Source of the DNA: Roseicyclus marinus
GTDB taxonomy: Bacteria > Pseudomonadota > Alphaproteobacteria > Rhodobacterales > Rhodobacteraceae
Assembly: GCF_030163795.1 (NCBI RefSeq)
Contig: NZ_JASJOF010000014.1
Location: 1-54,228 of the forward strand
Length of the DNA stretch: 54,228 bases
Direction: 5' to 3'
The position numbers were made by a program, and so were the translations under genes. Of this stretch, positions 40,310-49,337 are shown in pieces (position 1 is the stretch's first letter; each line of letters opens with the position of its first letter). The notes below the pieces were generated by a model. It did no database searches, was not told where the DNA came from, and saw only the letters and a program-made list of their open reading frames with translations.

Positions 40310-41719
40310 ATGACCAGATACCCCCGCGACCTGACCGGCTACGGTGCCACCCCCCCCGATCCGCAATGGCCGAACGGGGCCAAGATCGCCGTCCAGATCG
40401 TGATGAATTACGAGGAAGGCGGCGAGAACAACATCTTGCATGGCGACCCCGCCTCCGAAGGCTTCCTGTCCGAGATCACCGGCGCCCAGCCCTGGCCGGG
40501 GATGCGGCACTGGAACATGGAATCGATCTATGAATACGGCGCGCGCGCCGGGTTCTGGCGGCTCCACCGGATGCTCGCGCATCTGCCCATCACCGTCTAC
40601 GGCGTGACCAGCGCGCTCGCCCGCGCCCCCGAACAGGTCGCCGCGATGAAACAGGCGGGTTGGGAAATCGCCTCCCATGGCCTCAAGTGGATCGAACACA
40701 AGGACATGGACGAGGCGACCGAACGCGCGCTGGTGGCCGAGGCCATCCGCCTGCATACCGAGGTCACGGGCGCGCCGCCGCGCGGCTGGTACACCGGGCG
40801 CTCCTCGATGAATTCCGTGCCGCTGGCCGCCGAAACCGGCCTCTTTGCCTATATCGCCGATGATTACGCCGACGACCTGCCCTACTGGCGCCGCTTCGGT
40901 GACCGCGACCAGCTGATGATCCCCTATACGCTCGACGTGAATGACATGCGCTTCGCCATCCAGGCGGGCTTCAGCGAAGGCAGCCAGTTCGAGCGCTATA
41001 TCCGTGACACCTTCGATTGCCTCTATGCCGAGGGTCAGGCCGGTCGGCCCGCGATGATGTCCATCGGCCTTCATTGCCGCCTCGCCGGGCGTCCGGGCCG
41101 CGCGCTGGCGCTTCAGCGCGCCATCGATCACATGGCCGCGCACGAGGGTGTCTGGTTCGCCACCCGCCTCCAGATCGCCGAACACTGGGCGCGCACCCAT
41201 CCCCCCCAGCCGCGAACCAGGCCCTCAGAAATGGATCGTGCGACCTTCGTCGCCGAATTCGGCGGCATCTTCGAACATTCCCCCTGGATCGCCGAACGCG
41301 CCCATGGGCTGGAGCTTGGCCCCACCCATGACACGGCCACGGGCGTCCATTCCGCGCTCGCCCGCGTTTTCCGCGCCGCCAGTCCCGCGGAACGCCTCGG
41401 CGTCCTGACCGCCCACCCCGATCTGGCGGGCAAGCTTGCGGCGGCCAAACGCCTGACCCCCGACAGCACGGCGGAACAAGCCAGCGCCGGCCTCGATGCC
41501 CTGACCGATGCCGAACGCGCCGAGTTCACCGAACTCAACAGCGCCTATACCGCGAAATTCGGCTTCCCCTTCATCATCGCCGTGCGCGACAACACCAAGG
41601 CCTCGATCCTCGACGCCTTCCGCCGCCGCCTCGGCCAAGACCGCGACACCGAATTCGCCGAGGCCTGCCGCCAGGTCGAACGCATCGCCGAACTCCGCCT
41701 GCGGGAGAAACTGGGATGA
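40310..41719 (+). CDS. puuE: Bifunctional allantoinase (PuuE)-OHCU decarboxylase (UraD) fusion
   Basis: 469 residues from the ATG at 40310. Residues 1 to about 300 form the polysaccharide deacetylase-type allantoinase PuuE (RYPRDLTGYGATPPDPQWPNGAKIAVQIVMNYEEGGE, with the metal-site His in SHGLKWIEH). From about 307 the chain is a UraD domain (MDRATFVAEFGGIFEHSPWI, GVLTAHPDLAGKL, STAEQASAGLDALT). One chain can therefore make allantoin from OHCU and open its ring to allantoate. The UraD half is a close paralogue of the stand-alone uraD at 26304. Its stop overlaps allA by 4 bases. Confidence 0.94.
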   Translation: MTRYPRDLTGYGATPPDPQWPNGAKIAVQIVMNYEEGGENNILHGDPASEGFLSEITGAQPWPGMRHWNMESIYEYGARAGFWRLHRMLAHLPITVYGVTSALARAPEQVAAMKQAGWEIASHGLKWIEHKDMDEATERALVAEAIRLHTEVTGAPPRGWYTGRSSMNSVPLAAETGLFAYIADDYADDLPYWRRFGDRDQLMIPYTLDVNDMRFAIQAGFSEGSQFERYIRDTFDCLYAEGQAGRPAMMSIGLHCRLAGRPGRALALQRAIDHMAAHEGVWFATRLQIAEHWARTHPPQPRTRPSEMDRATFVAEFGGIFEHSPWIAERAHGLELGPTHDTATGVHSALARVFRAASPAERLGVLTAHPDLAGKLAAAKRLTPDSTAEQASAGLDALTDAERAEFTELNSAYTAKFGFPFIIAVRDNTKASILDAFRRRLGQDRDTEFAEACRQVERIAELRLREKLG

Positions 41720-42204
41720 GCGAGACGATCCTCATCCAGCCCCTGACGGAAACGGCCTTCGCCCCCTTCGGCGAGGTGCTCGAGACCTCGGGCGATCCCG
41801 ACCGGATCATCAACCAGGGTCTCTGCGGCCGCTGGCACGACCGCGCGCGCCTCGATATCGTGGACGGGCAGACGGGCATCAGCCTTTTTCGTTCCGAGAC
41901 CCGCGCGCTGCCCTACCGGCTCGACATGGTCGAACGCCATCCGATGGGCAGCCAGGCTTTCCTCCCGATGTCCCACGATCCTTTCCTCGTGATCGTCGCC
42001 CCCGACGAAGGCGGGACACCGGGCCTCCCGCTGGCCTTCCGCAGCGCGCCGGGGCAGGGCATCAACATCGCGCGCAACACCTGGCACGGGGTCCTGACGC
42101 CGCTCCACGCGCCGGGGCTTTTCGCCGTGATCGACCGGATCGGCGAGGGCGCGAACCTCGAGGAACACTGGTTCGCGACCCCCTACACAGTCCGCGACGC
42201 CTGA
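41716..42204 (+). CDS. allA: Ureidoglycolate lyase
   Basis: A 162-residue protein. It starts with ETILIQPLTETAFAPFGEVLE and carries DRIINQGLCGRWHD, VERHPMGSQAFLPM and the conserved NIARNTWHGVLTPL that hold the AllA fold. It cleaves (S)-ureidoglycolate to glyoxylate and urea, the last step of the route. ATG 41716 overlaps the puuE-uraD stop by 4 bases, so they form an operon. Confidence 0.94.
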   Translation: MSETILIQPLTETAFAPFGEVLETSGDPDRIINQGLCGRWHDRARLDIVDGQTGISLFRSETRALPYRLDMVERHPMGSQAFLPMSHDPFLVIVAPDEGGTPGLPLAFRSAPGQGINIARNTWHGVLTPLHAPGLFAVIDRIGEGANLEEHWFATPYTVRDA

Positions 42205-42286
42205 GACCGCGGAAAGCACTGCCCGCGTCGCCAAAGGCGATGGTGCCAAAGCTAGGGGGCTCTGCCCCCGTCCTGCGGACTCCCCC

Positions 42287-42344
42287 GGAGTTTTCCGGCC
42301 AAGATGAAGAAAAGCCCGCACCTTCATCTTGGCTAAAAAACTCC
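42287..42344. repeat. Long inverted repeat downstream of allA
   Basis: Segments 42287-42309 and 42322-42344 form arms that differ at 3 of 23 positions. Each arm holds GGAGTTTT and GCCAAGATGAAG, separated by three bases. This GCCAAGATGAAG type of element is a common intergenic repeat in Rhodobacteraceae. The T-run on the minus strand (TTTTTT at 42335-42340, read in reverse) would serve as a terminator for rnpB. A second small stem, GGGGGC/GCCCCC, lies near 42255-42269. Confidence 0.6.
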
Positions 42345-42399
42345 CGCCGGAGGCTCCCGCAGCTGCCGCGGGCGCTGCGGGTCGAGGGACAGAAGAGGT

Positions 42400-42787
42400 G
42401 CGCGGAGGGCCTGTAAGCCGGATTCTGTCCAAGGGGTCGCCCCCTCTGGATGGCCATTCCTCTGGACGCGGGATTGCTTCCGCGCCTCAAGCTGCCAACC
42501 CGGATGCCTGGGGGCGAAGCCAGCCCCCGGGGTTGCCCCCGCGACATCCCTATTCGGCATTGCTCCCGGTGGGGCTTGCCGTGCCGCTCCTGTTGCCAGT
42601 CGCGCGGTGGGCTCTTACCCCACCGTTTCACCCTTGCTGGGCCCCGAGGGGCACAGCGGTTTCATTTCTGTGGCGCTTTCCGTCGGATCGCTCCGCCCGG
42701 GCGTTACCCGGCACCGTGGCTTCAGGGAGTCCGGACTTTCCTCGAACGGTTGCCCGCCCGCGGCCATCCAGCCCTCCGCGCAAGGCC
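42400..42787 (-). ncRNA. rnpB: RNase P RNA, bacterial type A
   Basis: Read on the minus strand from about 42787, the sequence contains the conserved blocks of bacterial RNase P RNA. These are the GAGGAAAGTCCGGACTCC P4/CR-I region near 42738, AGGGTGAAACGGTGGGGTAAGAGCCCACCGC in the P10-P11 area, and a GGAGCAAGCCGAATAGGG-like segment. The terminal pairing GGCCTTGCGCGGAGGGC / GCGGAGGGCCTGTAAGCC closes the molecule. It matures the 5' ends of tRNAs. The ends are estimated to within a few bases. Confidence 0.97.
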
Positions 42788-42813
42788 TGAGCTACGCTCA
42801 GAGCGCCGCGGGT

Positions 42814-43467
42814 TCAAGCGCGCATATGCGCGGCCATCTCGGCCATGATCGCGCAATCGCGCCCGTCGAGCGGTCCGCGCATCCCGTGCCGGAACCGCAG
42901 CCGGACCGCCGCCAGCAACAGCGCGTCCTCCACATCGGGAAACCCATAGGCCAGCGCATCGGCCCGGAACCGGCCCGGATCGAGCGGCGACACCCCGCGT
43001 CCTGCAGGCCAAAGCGCCAGCCCCCCCCGCGCCAGCCTTTCCCAGTCGAAGCGCGGGCCGGGGTCGATCTTGCGCCCCGGCGCCATGCACGAATGCCCGA
43101 TCACGCCATGGGCCGGGATCTCCCACCGCGCGAGGATGCCGGGCAACAGCCCCTCCAGCCCATCCATCAGCGCCGCTGCAAAGGGCGAGGCGCCGTCATT
43201 GTCCAGTTCGATCCCGATCGAGCGCGAATTCACATCGCCTTGCCCGCGCCATTCCCCCGCGCCCGCATGCCAGGCGCGCAGCGCTTCATCCACCAGCGCC
43301 ACGACCTGCCCGTCGCGGCGGATCAGGTAATGCGCCGACACTTCGCGTTCCGGCGCGCACAGAACCCGGATCGCCGCCTCGCAATCGGCCATGGCCGTGT
43401 AATGGATCACCACCAATTCCGGGCGCAGCCCGTCGCGCCGCGGCCCGTGATTGGGCGACAGGCTCAA
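42814..43467 (-). CDS. N-acetylmuramoyl-L-alanine amidase (AmiD/Amidase_2 type)
   Basis: About 217 residues from a TTG at 43467 that overlaps the upstream stop (TTGA), which I prefer to the unsupported longer frame. The zinc site is seen in LVVIHYTAM (His) and in the C-terminal GHSCMAPGRKIDPGPRFDW (His with catalytic Lys/Asp region); the middle has NSRSIGIELDN. The enzyme cleaves the amide between muramic acid and the peptide in peptidoglycan turnover. No signal peptide is visible, so it may be cytoplasmic like AmpD. It is coupled to the excalibur lipoprotein gene. Confidence 0.88.
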   Translation of the reverse strand: MSLSPNHGPRRDGLRPELVVIHYTAMADCEAAIRVLCAPEREVSAHYLIRRDGQVVALVDEALRAWHAGAGEWRGQGDVNSRSIGIELDNDGASPFAAALMDGLEGLLPGILARWEIPAHGVIGHSCMAPGRKIDPGPRFDWERLARGGLALWPAGRGVSPLDPGRFRADALAYGFPDVEDALLLAAVRLRFRHGMRGPLDGRDCAIMAEMAAHMRA

Positions 43468-44321
43468 TTCCGCGCAGCCGCCGCGGCGGCGCGAAAGACC
43501 GACGGATCCCAGCCGCAGGCAAAGCCGTCGCCATCGGGATCCAGCCCCTGACGGTCGCGCCCCGGCCCGCCGTTTTGCAAGAACCACTCCTGCGCCAGAT
43601 CGGCGGAGCGGAAGGAGAGACAGGCGCGCTGGTGCCGCGTCTCCGAGATCGGGCGGCGGGTATAGCGCCGCTCGCCCAAGCCATGGGTCGTGGCCAACGC
43701 GTAATCGACGATATTCGGGCCCAGCCCCTCGGGCCGGTCGGGCACGGCGCTGGGCGCGACCACGACCCGGTCGGCCTGCATCCGGGCCAGACGCTCCGCA
43801 TCGCTTTCGATCGTCTCGCGGGTGGCGACGGCGGTGAAATCCTGCTCGTCCGAGATGCCGGGGTTGCCGGACAGCGCGCTGGCCACCAGAGTCGGGGCGG
43901 CGGGTGCCGGCGCAGGCGCGACAACGGCGCTCGCCGGAGCAGGGGCCGGGGCAGGGGGCGCGGCCGGGACGGCGGGCCTGTCGCGCAAGGCGGCCATGGT
44001 CGCTGCGGCGATCCCTTGGGGCTCGGCTGTGGGGGCGGGGGTGGCCGCCGTCTGCACGATCACCGGGGCAGGGGCCGCGACAGGTGCCGCGCGCGGCGGC
44101 GCAGGCGGCAGGGCCGCGCTGACCGGGGCCAAGGGCGAGGCGACGGTCGCAGGTTGCCCGCGCAACATCGCGCGCCGCGCCTCCAGCGCCTGAAGATCGG
44201 CAAACCCGACACCTTGGGCCACATCGTTCGGCGGCGCGCCTCCCGTGCAGGCCGAAAGCGCGGCGACCAAGATCATACCATGGACAAGGGCGCTACCGCC
44301 CGTCCGGAACCTTGCAAACAT
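43464..44321 (-). CDS. Lipoprotein with Ala/Pro-rich stalk and C-terminal excalibur domain
   Basis: 285 residues. A lipobox LSAC at about 22-25 predicts a lipoprotein anchored after Cys25. Residues about 60-145 are an Ala/Pro-rich stalk. The last 45 residues carry the excalibur calcium-binding motif DPDGDGFACGWD, an EF-hand-like loop with a Cys. It sits upstream of and overlaps the amidase gene, which suggests a cell-wall role. No enzyme motif is present. Confidence 0.85.
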   Translation of the reverse strand: MFARFRTGGSALVHGMILVAALSACTGGAPPNDVAQGVGFADLQALEARRAMLRGQPATVASPLAPVSAALPPAPPRAAPVAAPAPVIVQTAATPAPTAEPQGIAAATMAALRDRPAVPAAPPAPAPAPASAVVAPAPAPAAPTLVASALSGNPGISDEQDFTAVATRETIESDAERLARMQADRVVVAPSAVPDRPEGLGPNIVDYALATTHGLGERRYTRRPISETRHQRACLSFRSADLAQEWFLQNGGPGRDRQGLDPDGDGFACGWDPSVFRAAAAAARN

Positions 44322-44353
44322 GACTGCCTCGAAACATTATCGTTTTCGAGACA

Positions 44354-45838
44354 TTACCACCATTTCGCCGGTTTCGCCACAAATCCCGCGGCCTGTTCCA
44401 GCGCGTAGCCGATGTTCAACAACTCGCCCTCTTCCCAGGGTTTGCCGATCAGCTGCAGCCCCATGGGCAGCCCCTGCGCATTCAGCCCCGCAGGCACGGC
44501 CAGCCCCGGCAGACCGGCGAGGTTGACCGTCACCGTGAAGACGTCGTTGAGATACATCTGCACCGGGTCGTCGAATGTCTGACCCAGCTCAAAGGCGGCG
44601 GATGGCGTGGCGGGCGTCAGGATCGCGTCGATCCCATCGGCGAACACCGTCTCGAAGTCGCGCTTGATCAGGGTGCGGACCTTGCGGGCGCGGTTGTAAT
44701 AGGCGTCGTAATAGCCCGCCGACAGAACATAGGTGCCGACCATCACGCGGCGGCGCACTTCGGCCCCGAAACCTTCGGCGCGGGTCTTCTCGTACATATC
44801 CGTGATGCCATCGCCCTGCGCGAGCTTGGCGCGATAGCCGAACCGCACCCCGTCATAGCGCGCGAGGTTCGACGACGCCTCGGCGGGCGCGATGACATAA
44901 TAGGTGGGCAGCGCGTATTTCGTATGCGGCAGGCTGATGTCGCGGATCACCGCGCCCGCATCGGCCAGCATCTCGCGGCCACGGGCCCACAGCGCCTCGA
45001 TCTCCTCGGGCATCCCCTCCATCCGGTATTCGCGGGGAATGCCGATCACCTTGCCGCGAATGTCGCCGGTCAGCATCGCCTCGAAATCGGGCACGGGCAG
45101 ATCGGCGCTGGTCGAATCCCTCGGGTCATGGCCCATCATGGCGGCGCCCATGATGGCGGCATCGCGCACCGTCTTGGTCATAGGCCCGGCCTGATCCAGC
45201 GACGAGGCGAAGGCCACGATCCCCCAGCGCGAACAGCGCCCGTAGGTGGGCTTCAACCCCACCGTTCCGGTAAAGGCCGCAGGCTGGCGGATCGACCCGC
45301 CCGTATCGGTGCCGGTGGCCGCAAGGCACAGATCGGCGGCGACGGCGGCGGCAGAGCCGCCCGAGGAGCCGCCGGGCGTCAGCGCCGCATCCGAATTGCC
45401 CGCCCGCCACGGGTTCACGGCATTGCCGTAGACGCTGGTCTCGTTGGACGAGCCCATGGCGAATTCGTCCATGTTCAGCTTGCCCAGCATCACCGCGCCC
45501 GCATCCTGCAACCGCCCCGAAACGGTGGATTCGTATTCGGGCCGGAACCCTTCGAGGATTTTCGAGGCCGCCTGGCTCGGCACGCCCTTGGTGCAGAACA
45601 GGTCCTTGATCCCCACCGGGATGCCGCACATGCCAGACGCATCGCCCGCCTTGATCCGCTGATCGGCGGCCTTGGCGCGCTCCAGCGCGATTTCGGGCGT
45701 CTTGTGGACAAAAGCCCCCAGCGCATCGGCGGCATCGATCGCGGCAAGGCAGGCTTCGGTCAGCGCGACGCTCGTGGTCTCGCCCTTGCGCAGCGCGTCG
45801 CGGGCCTCGGCGATGGTCAGTTTCGTCAGGTCGGACAT
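44354..45838 (-). CDS. gatA: Asp-tRNA(Asn)/Glu-tRNA(Gln) amidotransferase subunit A
   Basis: 494 residues from the ATG at 45838 (GTG 45844 is in frame but adds only two residues). The amidase triad is present: Lys in [10 protein letters not shown], Ser in [14 protein letters not shown] and Ser in [14 protein letters not shown]. It hydrolyses glutamine and gives ammonia to GatB for misacylated tRNA. gatC lies two bases upstream. gatB is not in the window. Confidence 0.97.
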   Translation of the reverse strand: MSDLTKLTIAEARDALRKGETTSVALTEACLAAIDAADALGAFVHKTPEIALERAKAADQRIKAGDASGMCGIPVGIKDLFCTKGVPSQAASKILEGFRPEYESTVSGRLQDAGAVMLGKLNMDEFAMGSSNETSVYGNAVNPWRAGNSDAALTPGGSSGGSAAAVAADLCLAATGTDTGGSIRQPAAFTGTVGLKPTYGRCSRWGIVAFASSLDQAGPMTKTVRDAAIMGAAMMGHDPRDSTSADLPVPDFEAMLTGDIRGKVIGIPREYRMEGMPEEIEALWARGREMLADAGAVIRDISLPHTKYALPTYYVIAPAEASSNLARYDGVRFGYRAKLAQGDGITDMYEKTRAEGFGAEVRRRVMVGTYVLSAGYYDAYYNRARKVRTLIKRDFETVFADGIDAILTPATPSAAFELGQTFDDPVQMYLNDVFTVTVNLAGLPGLAVPAGLNAQGLPMGLQLIGKPWEEGELLNIGYALEQAAGFVAKPAKWW

Positions 45839-45840
45839 GC

Positions 45841-46128
45841 TCACTCCACCACCTTGGGAACCGCGAAAAAGCCTTCGCGCGCATCGGGGGCATTGGCCAG
45901 AACCGCTTTTTGCTGGTCGCCGTCGCTCACCACGTCCTCGCGGCGGGGCAGGCGCATCGGCGTCACGCTCACCATCGGCTCCACGTCGCTCACGTCCAGT
46001 TCCTGCAATTGCTCGATGAAGCCGAGGATCGCGTTGAAATCGTCGGCGAGCGCGGGCAGGTCGGCCTCGTCCACGCGGATGCGGGCGAGCTTGGCGACCT
46101 TGGCGGCGGTGGCGCGGTCAATGGACAT
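45841..46128 (-). CDS. gatC: Asp-tRNA(Asn)/Glu-tRNA(Gln) amidotransferase subunit C
   Basis: A 95-residue protein from the ATG at 46128. It has the GatC start ([20 protein letters not shown]) and the middle [16 protein letters not shown] with a C-terminal [12 protein letters not shown]. It stabilises the GatA-GatB complex. It is followed after two bases by gatA and is divergent from the UPF0173 gene. Confidence 0.95.
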   Translation of the reverse strand: MSIDRATAAKVAKLARIRVDEADLPALADDFNAILGFIEQLQELDVSDVEPMVSVTPMRLPRREDVVSDGDQQKAVLANAPDAREGFFAVPKVVE

Positions 46129-46294
46129 GGGGCGTGCACTCTCCTCGGGCCGGTGCGGCGGGACAGGGGGCGGTTTAGCCCCGCACAGCCCCGCCCGCAA
46201 GCGTGTCGGACAGCAGATGCGGCAGGCACTTTGCGCCCGGGCGCGCCCGCGTCTATCCTGCCCCAAGAACAGGAACGTCCCGAGGGAGGGGAAA

Positions 46295-46990
46295 ATGAAA
46301 TACACATGGCTCGGACATGCCGGGGTGCGGCTCGAGATCGGGGATCAGGTGCTCCTGATCGACCCGTGGGAACAGGGCAACCCGATGTTTCCCGCAGCAC
46401 AGCGCGACGCGGTGTTCGCAGGCGTGACCGCCATCCTGATCACGCACGGCCATTTCGACCATGTCGCGGGTCTGGGCGATCTGGCGCGCGAACTGGGCGT
46501 GCCGGTCTATGGCATGGTGGAACTGATGGGCTGGCTTGCCGCGCAGGAAACCGGGATCGAGACGACCGGCTTCAACAAGGGCGGCACGGTGCGGCTGGGC
46601 GATGTCGCCGTCACCATGGTCCATGCAGTCCATTCCTCCTCCGTGGGCGGCGACGGCCCGCCCGTCTATGCCGGTGAGCCTGCGGGCTACATCCTCGAGG
46701 GCGAGGGGCGCGCCGTCTATGTCTCGGGCGATACCGACGTGATGGCCGACATGAAGATCTGGGCCGACATCCACGCCCCTGATCTCGGCATCCTCTGCGC
46801 GGGCGGCCATTACACCATGGGCATGACGCGCGCGGCCTACGCGGCCTCGAAACTCTTCAGCTTCAAGACCGTGATTCCCTACCATTACAAGACCTTCCCG
46901 GCCCTCGAACAATCCGCCGACCCGATGAAGGCGGCCTTGCCGGGGGTCCGCGTCCTCGACCCCGATCCGGGTGTGACGATCGAGGTCTGA
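46295..46990 (+). CDS. UPF0173-type metal-dependent hydrolase (metallo-beta-lactamase fold)
   Basis: 231 residues from the ATG at 46295 with a GGGAGGGGAAA site. It has the UPF0173/YtkL family start MKYTWLGHAGVRLE, the HxHxDH metal motif in THGHFDHVAG, and late His residues in AGGHYTMGM and PYHYKT. It hydrolyses an unknown substrate using one or two metals. It is divergent from gatC by about 166 bases. Confidence 0.93.
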   Translation: MKYTWLGHAGVRLEIGDQVLLIDPWEQGNPMFPAAQRDAVFAGVTAILITHGHFDHVAGLGDLARELGVPVYGMVELMGWLAAQETGIETTGFNKGGTVRLGDVAVTMVHAVHSSSVGGDGPPVYAGEPAGYILEGEGRAVYVSGDTDVMADMKIWADIHAPDLGILCAGGHYTMGMTRAAYAASKLFSFKTVIPYHYKTFPALEQSADPMKAALPGVRVLDPDPGVTIEV

Positions 46991-47030
46991 GGGAAAGATC
47001 GGCGGGCGCCCTCGGGCATCCCGCCACCCC

Positions 47031-47537
47031 TCACAGCGCGCGTTCCATCTCCACCGCCGGAAAGGTGATGCCGGGGCGCAGCGCGATTACGATCTCGCCC
47101 CGCGTACGGAACCCCATCGCGCGGTAGAACGCCTCCGCCGTCCGCGTCGACTGGCAGATCATCCGCTCCACCCCCGCGGCCAGCGCATCGGCCAGAACCC
47201 GCGTCAGGATCGCCTGCGCCAACCCTTGGCGCAGATGGTCGGGATGGGTGGCGACATGGCGCACATGCCCGATCTCGGGCAGGCCCGCGCCACCCTGCGG
47301 CGGCGACCGGCTCCAGCCGCCCGCCGCCAGCGCGCGGCCCGCCCCGTCCTCGGCCATGAAATAACTGCCCGACCGCAACAGCGCCGGGTTCGCGCGCGAA
47401 ATCAGCGGCAGCGCCGTCACCAGCACCGAAGGCGCGTAATCGCGCTTGAGCAATGCCGGGTAACTCGCGGCAAGCAGCGTGTCGATGGCACCAAGATCGG
47501 CGCCCGTCGTCGTCCGGATCGTGATCGTGTCACTCAT
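47031..47537 (-). CDS. GNAT-family N-acetyltransferase
   Basis: 168 residues from the ATG at 47537. Motif A is in VATHPDHLRQGLAQAILTRVL (R/QxxGxA form), followed by a C-terminal strand with EAFYRAMGFRTRG. The substrate is unknown. It is the last gene before the rpmG terminator read from the other side and converges with the metallohydrolase. Confidence 0.9.
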   Translation of the reverse strand: MSDTITIRTTTGADLGAIDTLLAASYPALLKRDYAPSVLVTALPLISRANPALLRSGSYFMAEDGAGRALAAGGWSRSPPQGGAGLPEIGHVRHVATHPDHLRQGLAQAILTRVLADALAAGVERMICQSTRTAEAFYRAMGFRTRGEIVIALRPGITFPAVEMERAL

Positions 47538-47582
47538 GGTCTCAGGCTTTCGGGGGATCGGTCGTTCGGACCGCTGAAAACG

Positions 47583-47617
47583 AAAAAGGGCCGCGGCGGT
47601 GTTCCCGTCGCGGCCCT
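47583..47617 (-). terminator. Rho-independent terminator after rpmG
   Basis: Read on the minus strand, AGGGCCGCG is followed by its complement CGCGGCCCT around a 13-base loop and a run of five T. In plus coordinates the arms are 47587-47595 and 47609-47617. Confidence 0.9.
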
Positions 47618-47640
47618 CAGGTCGGATATGGAAAGGCGGA

Positions 47641-47808
47641 TTACTTGATCTTCCCTTCCTTGTATTCGACATGCTTGCGCACGACAGGATCGTACTTTCG
47701 TACGGTCATCTTGTCGGTCATGGTGCGCGCGTTTTTCTTGGTCACGTAGAAATGGCCCGTCCCGGCGGTCGAGTTCAGGCGGATCTTGATGGTCGTCGGC
47801 TTCGCCAT
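47641..47808 (-). CDS. rpmG: 50S ribosomal protein L33
   Basis: A 55-residue basic protein ([20 protein letters not shown], then [13 protein letters not shown], ending EYKEGKIK). This is the Cys-free (zinc-independent) form of L33, in which the four metal Cys are absent. A terminator follows 24 bases later. The upstream open frame to 47859 is not part of the gene. Confidence 0.97.
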   Translation of the reverse strand: MAKPTTIKIRLNSTAGTGHFYVTKKNARTMTDKMTVRKYDPVVRKHVEYKEGKIK

Positions 47809-47929
47809 GGGTCGGGCTCCTGCACAAATCGGGGCGGAGCGTCGGGCGCGCCGCGTCAAGTCTTGAGACTGCGCCTTTTACCCGCGCCCCGCCCTGAGTC
47901 AACCCCCGAGTCACCCCCATATTGACGGC

Positions 47930-49225
47930 TCAAATCCCGCCCGTCGCCCATGTGGCACCCAGCCCCGCCAAAGCCATCACCGGCAGCACCTTCATCAGGT
48001 CCCACCGCAGCCCCCAGATCAGCGCCGCCGCCACTCCCGTAAGCCCCAGCGCCACCCCGTCAAGGCTCGTCCAGACCGGCACCAGAACACGCAGCGGCCC
48101 CACGGGCTGGCTCTCCAAGTTTCCAAACAGAACATGGGCCGCAAACCAGATCGACAGGTTCAGGATAACGCCCACCACCGCAGCCGTGATCGCCTGCAGC
48201 GCGCCGGTCAGGCGCGGGCGGCTGGCGATCCAGTCGACATACGGCGCGCCCGCAAAGATCCACAGGAAACAGGGCGCGAAAGTCACCCACAGCGTGACCA
48301 AGGCCGCAGCCAGCCCCAGACCCCAGCCGCCCGCCTGCGCACCCGCCAAAAACCCCACGAATTGCGTCACAAGGATCAAGGGCCCCGGCGTCGTCTCGGC
48401 CAGACCCAGCGCATCCATCATCTGCGCGGTCGTGAGCCAGCCGAAATCGCCCACGACCGCCTGCACCATATAGGCCAGAACCGCATAGGCCCCGCCAAAG
48501 GTCACGACAGCGAGCTTGGCAAAGAACAACCCCACCTGCGCCAACAGACCGCCCGGATCGACCAGCCACAAAACCGCCAGCGGCAAGAGCCAGACCGCCC
48601 CCCAGATCGCGACGGTCCGGGCGGTGTCCCGCCCCGAGACGCGCGCCACCGCCGCCCCCTCCGGCACGGCCTTCGCAAGCAGGACCGCACCCAGACCACC
48701 GGCCCCCAGAACGATCAGCGGAAAGGGCAGCTGCACCGCGTAGATGCCAAGAAACGCCGCCGCCGCGATCGCGTAGGGCAATAACCCCGTCAGCGCGCGC
48801 TTGGACACTTTCACCAAGGCCTGCACCACGATCACGATCACCGCGGCCTTGATGCCCAGAAACAGCGCCTGCACCAACGGCACCCCGCCATAGGCGGCAT
48901 AAAGGCTGGCCAGCGCCAAGATCACCAGCGCGCCGGGAATGACGAACAACAGCCCCGCGATCAGCCCGCCCGGCATCCCCGCCCGCTTCCACCCGGCATA
49001 GGTGGCCAGCTGCATCGCCTCTGGCCCCGGCAACAACATGCAAAACGACAGCGCCCGCAGGAATTGCGCCTCGCTCAGCCAGGGCCGCTCCTCGACCAGC
49101 TCCTTGTGCATCAGCGCGATTTGCGCCGCAGGCCCGCCAAAGGACAAAAGCCCGATCCGTCCAAAGACGCGGGTCAACTCGGGCAGGTCGCGGGGCGTGG
49201 GGGCGGGGGCGGCGGCATCGGTCAT
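47930..49225 (-). CDS. chrA: Chromate efflux transporter ChrA
   Basis: A 431-residue membrane protein with the two CHR domains of long-chain ChrA. The conserved N-terminal FGRIGLLSFGGPAAQIALMHKELVEE and the second-half equivalent KLAVVTFGGAYAVLAYM are present. It pumps chromate out in exchange for protons; family members can also act on other anions. It is not linked to a chrB regulator here. Confidence 0.93.
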   Translation of the reverse strand: MTDAAAPAPTPRDLPELTRVFGRIGLLSFGGPAAQIALMHKELVEERPWLSEAQFLRALSFCMLLPGPEAMQLATYAGWKRAGMPGGLIAGLLFVIPGALVILALASLYAAYGGVPLVQALFLGIKAAVIVIVVQALVKVSKRALTGLLPYAIAAAAFLGIYAVQLPFPLIVLGAGGLGAVLLAKAVPEGAAVARVSGRDTARTVAIWGAVWLLPLAVLWLVDPGGLLAQVGLFFAKLAVVTFGGAYAVLAYMVQAVVGDFGWLTTAQMMDALGLAETTPGPLILVTQFVGFLAGAQAGGWGLGLAAALVTLWVTFAPCFLWIFAGAPYVDWIASRPRLTGALQAITAAVVGVILNLSIWFAAHVLFGNLESQPVGPLRVLVPVWTSLDGVALGLTGVAAALIWGLRWDLMKVLPVMALAGLGATWATGGI

Positions 49226-49284
49226 GATCGGGGTATATGGCGCAGCCGCCTGCTGCGTCCCCGTGAATTTTTCATGACGGCAAA

Positions 49285-49314
49285 GGAAAAGGGCCGGGGA
49301 TGACCCCGGCCCTT
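49285..49314 (-). terminator. Rho-independent terminator after the Bax-inhibitor-1 gene
   Basis: The arms AAGGGCCGGGG (49289-49299) and CCCCGGCCCTT (49304-49314) are perfect 11-base complements around a 4-base loop. On the minus strand the stem runs into TTTTCC. Confidence 0.9.
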
Positions 49315-49337
49315 CGCAATCCTCATGCCTGCAGGCG

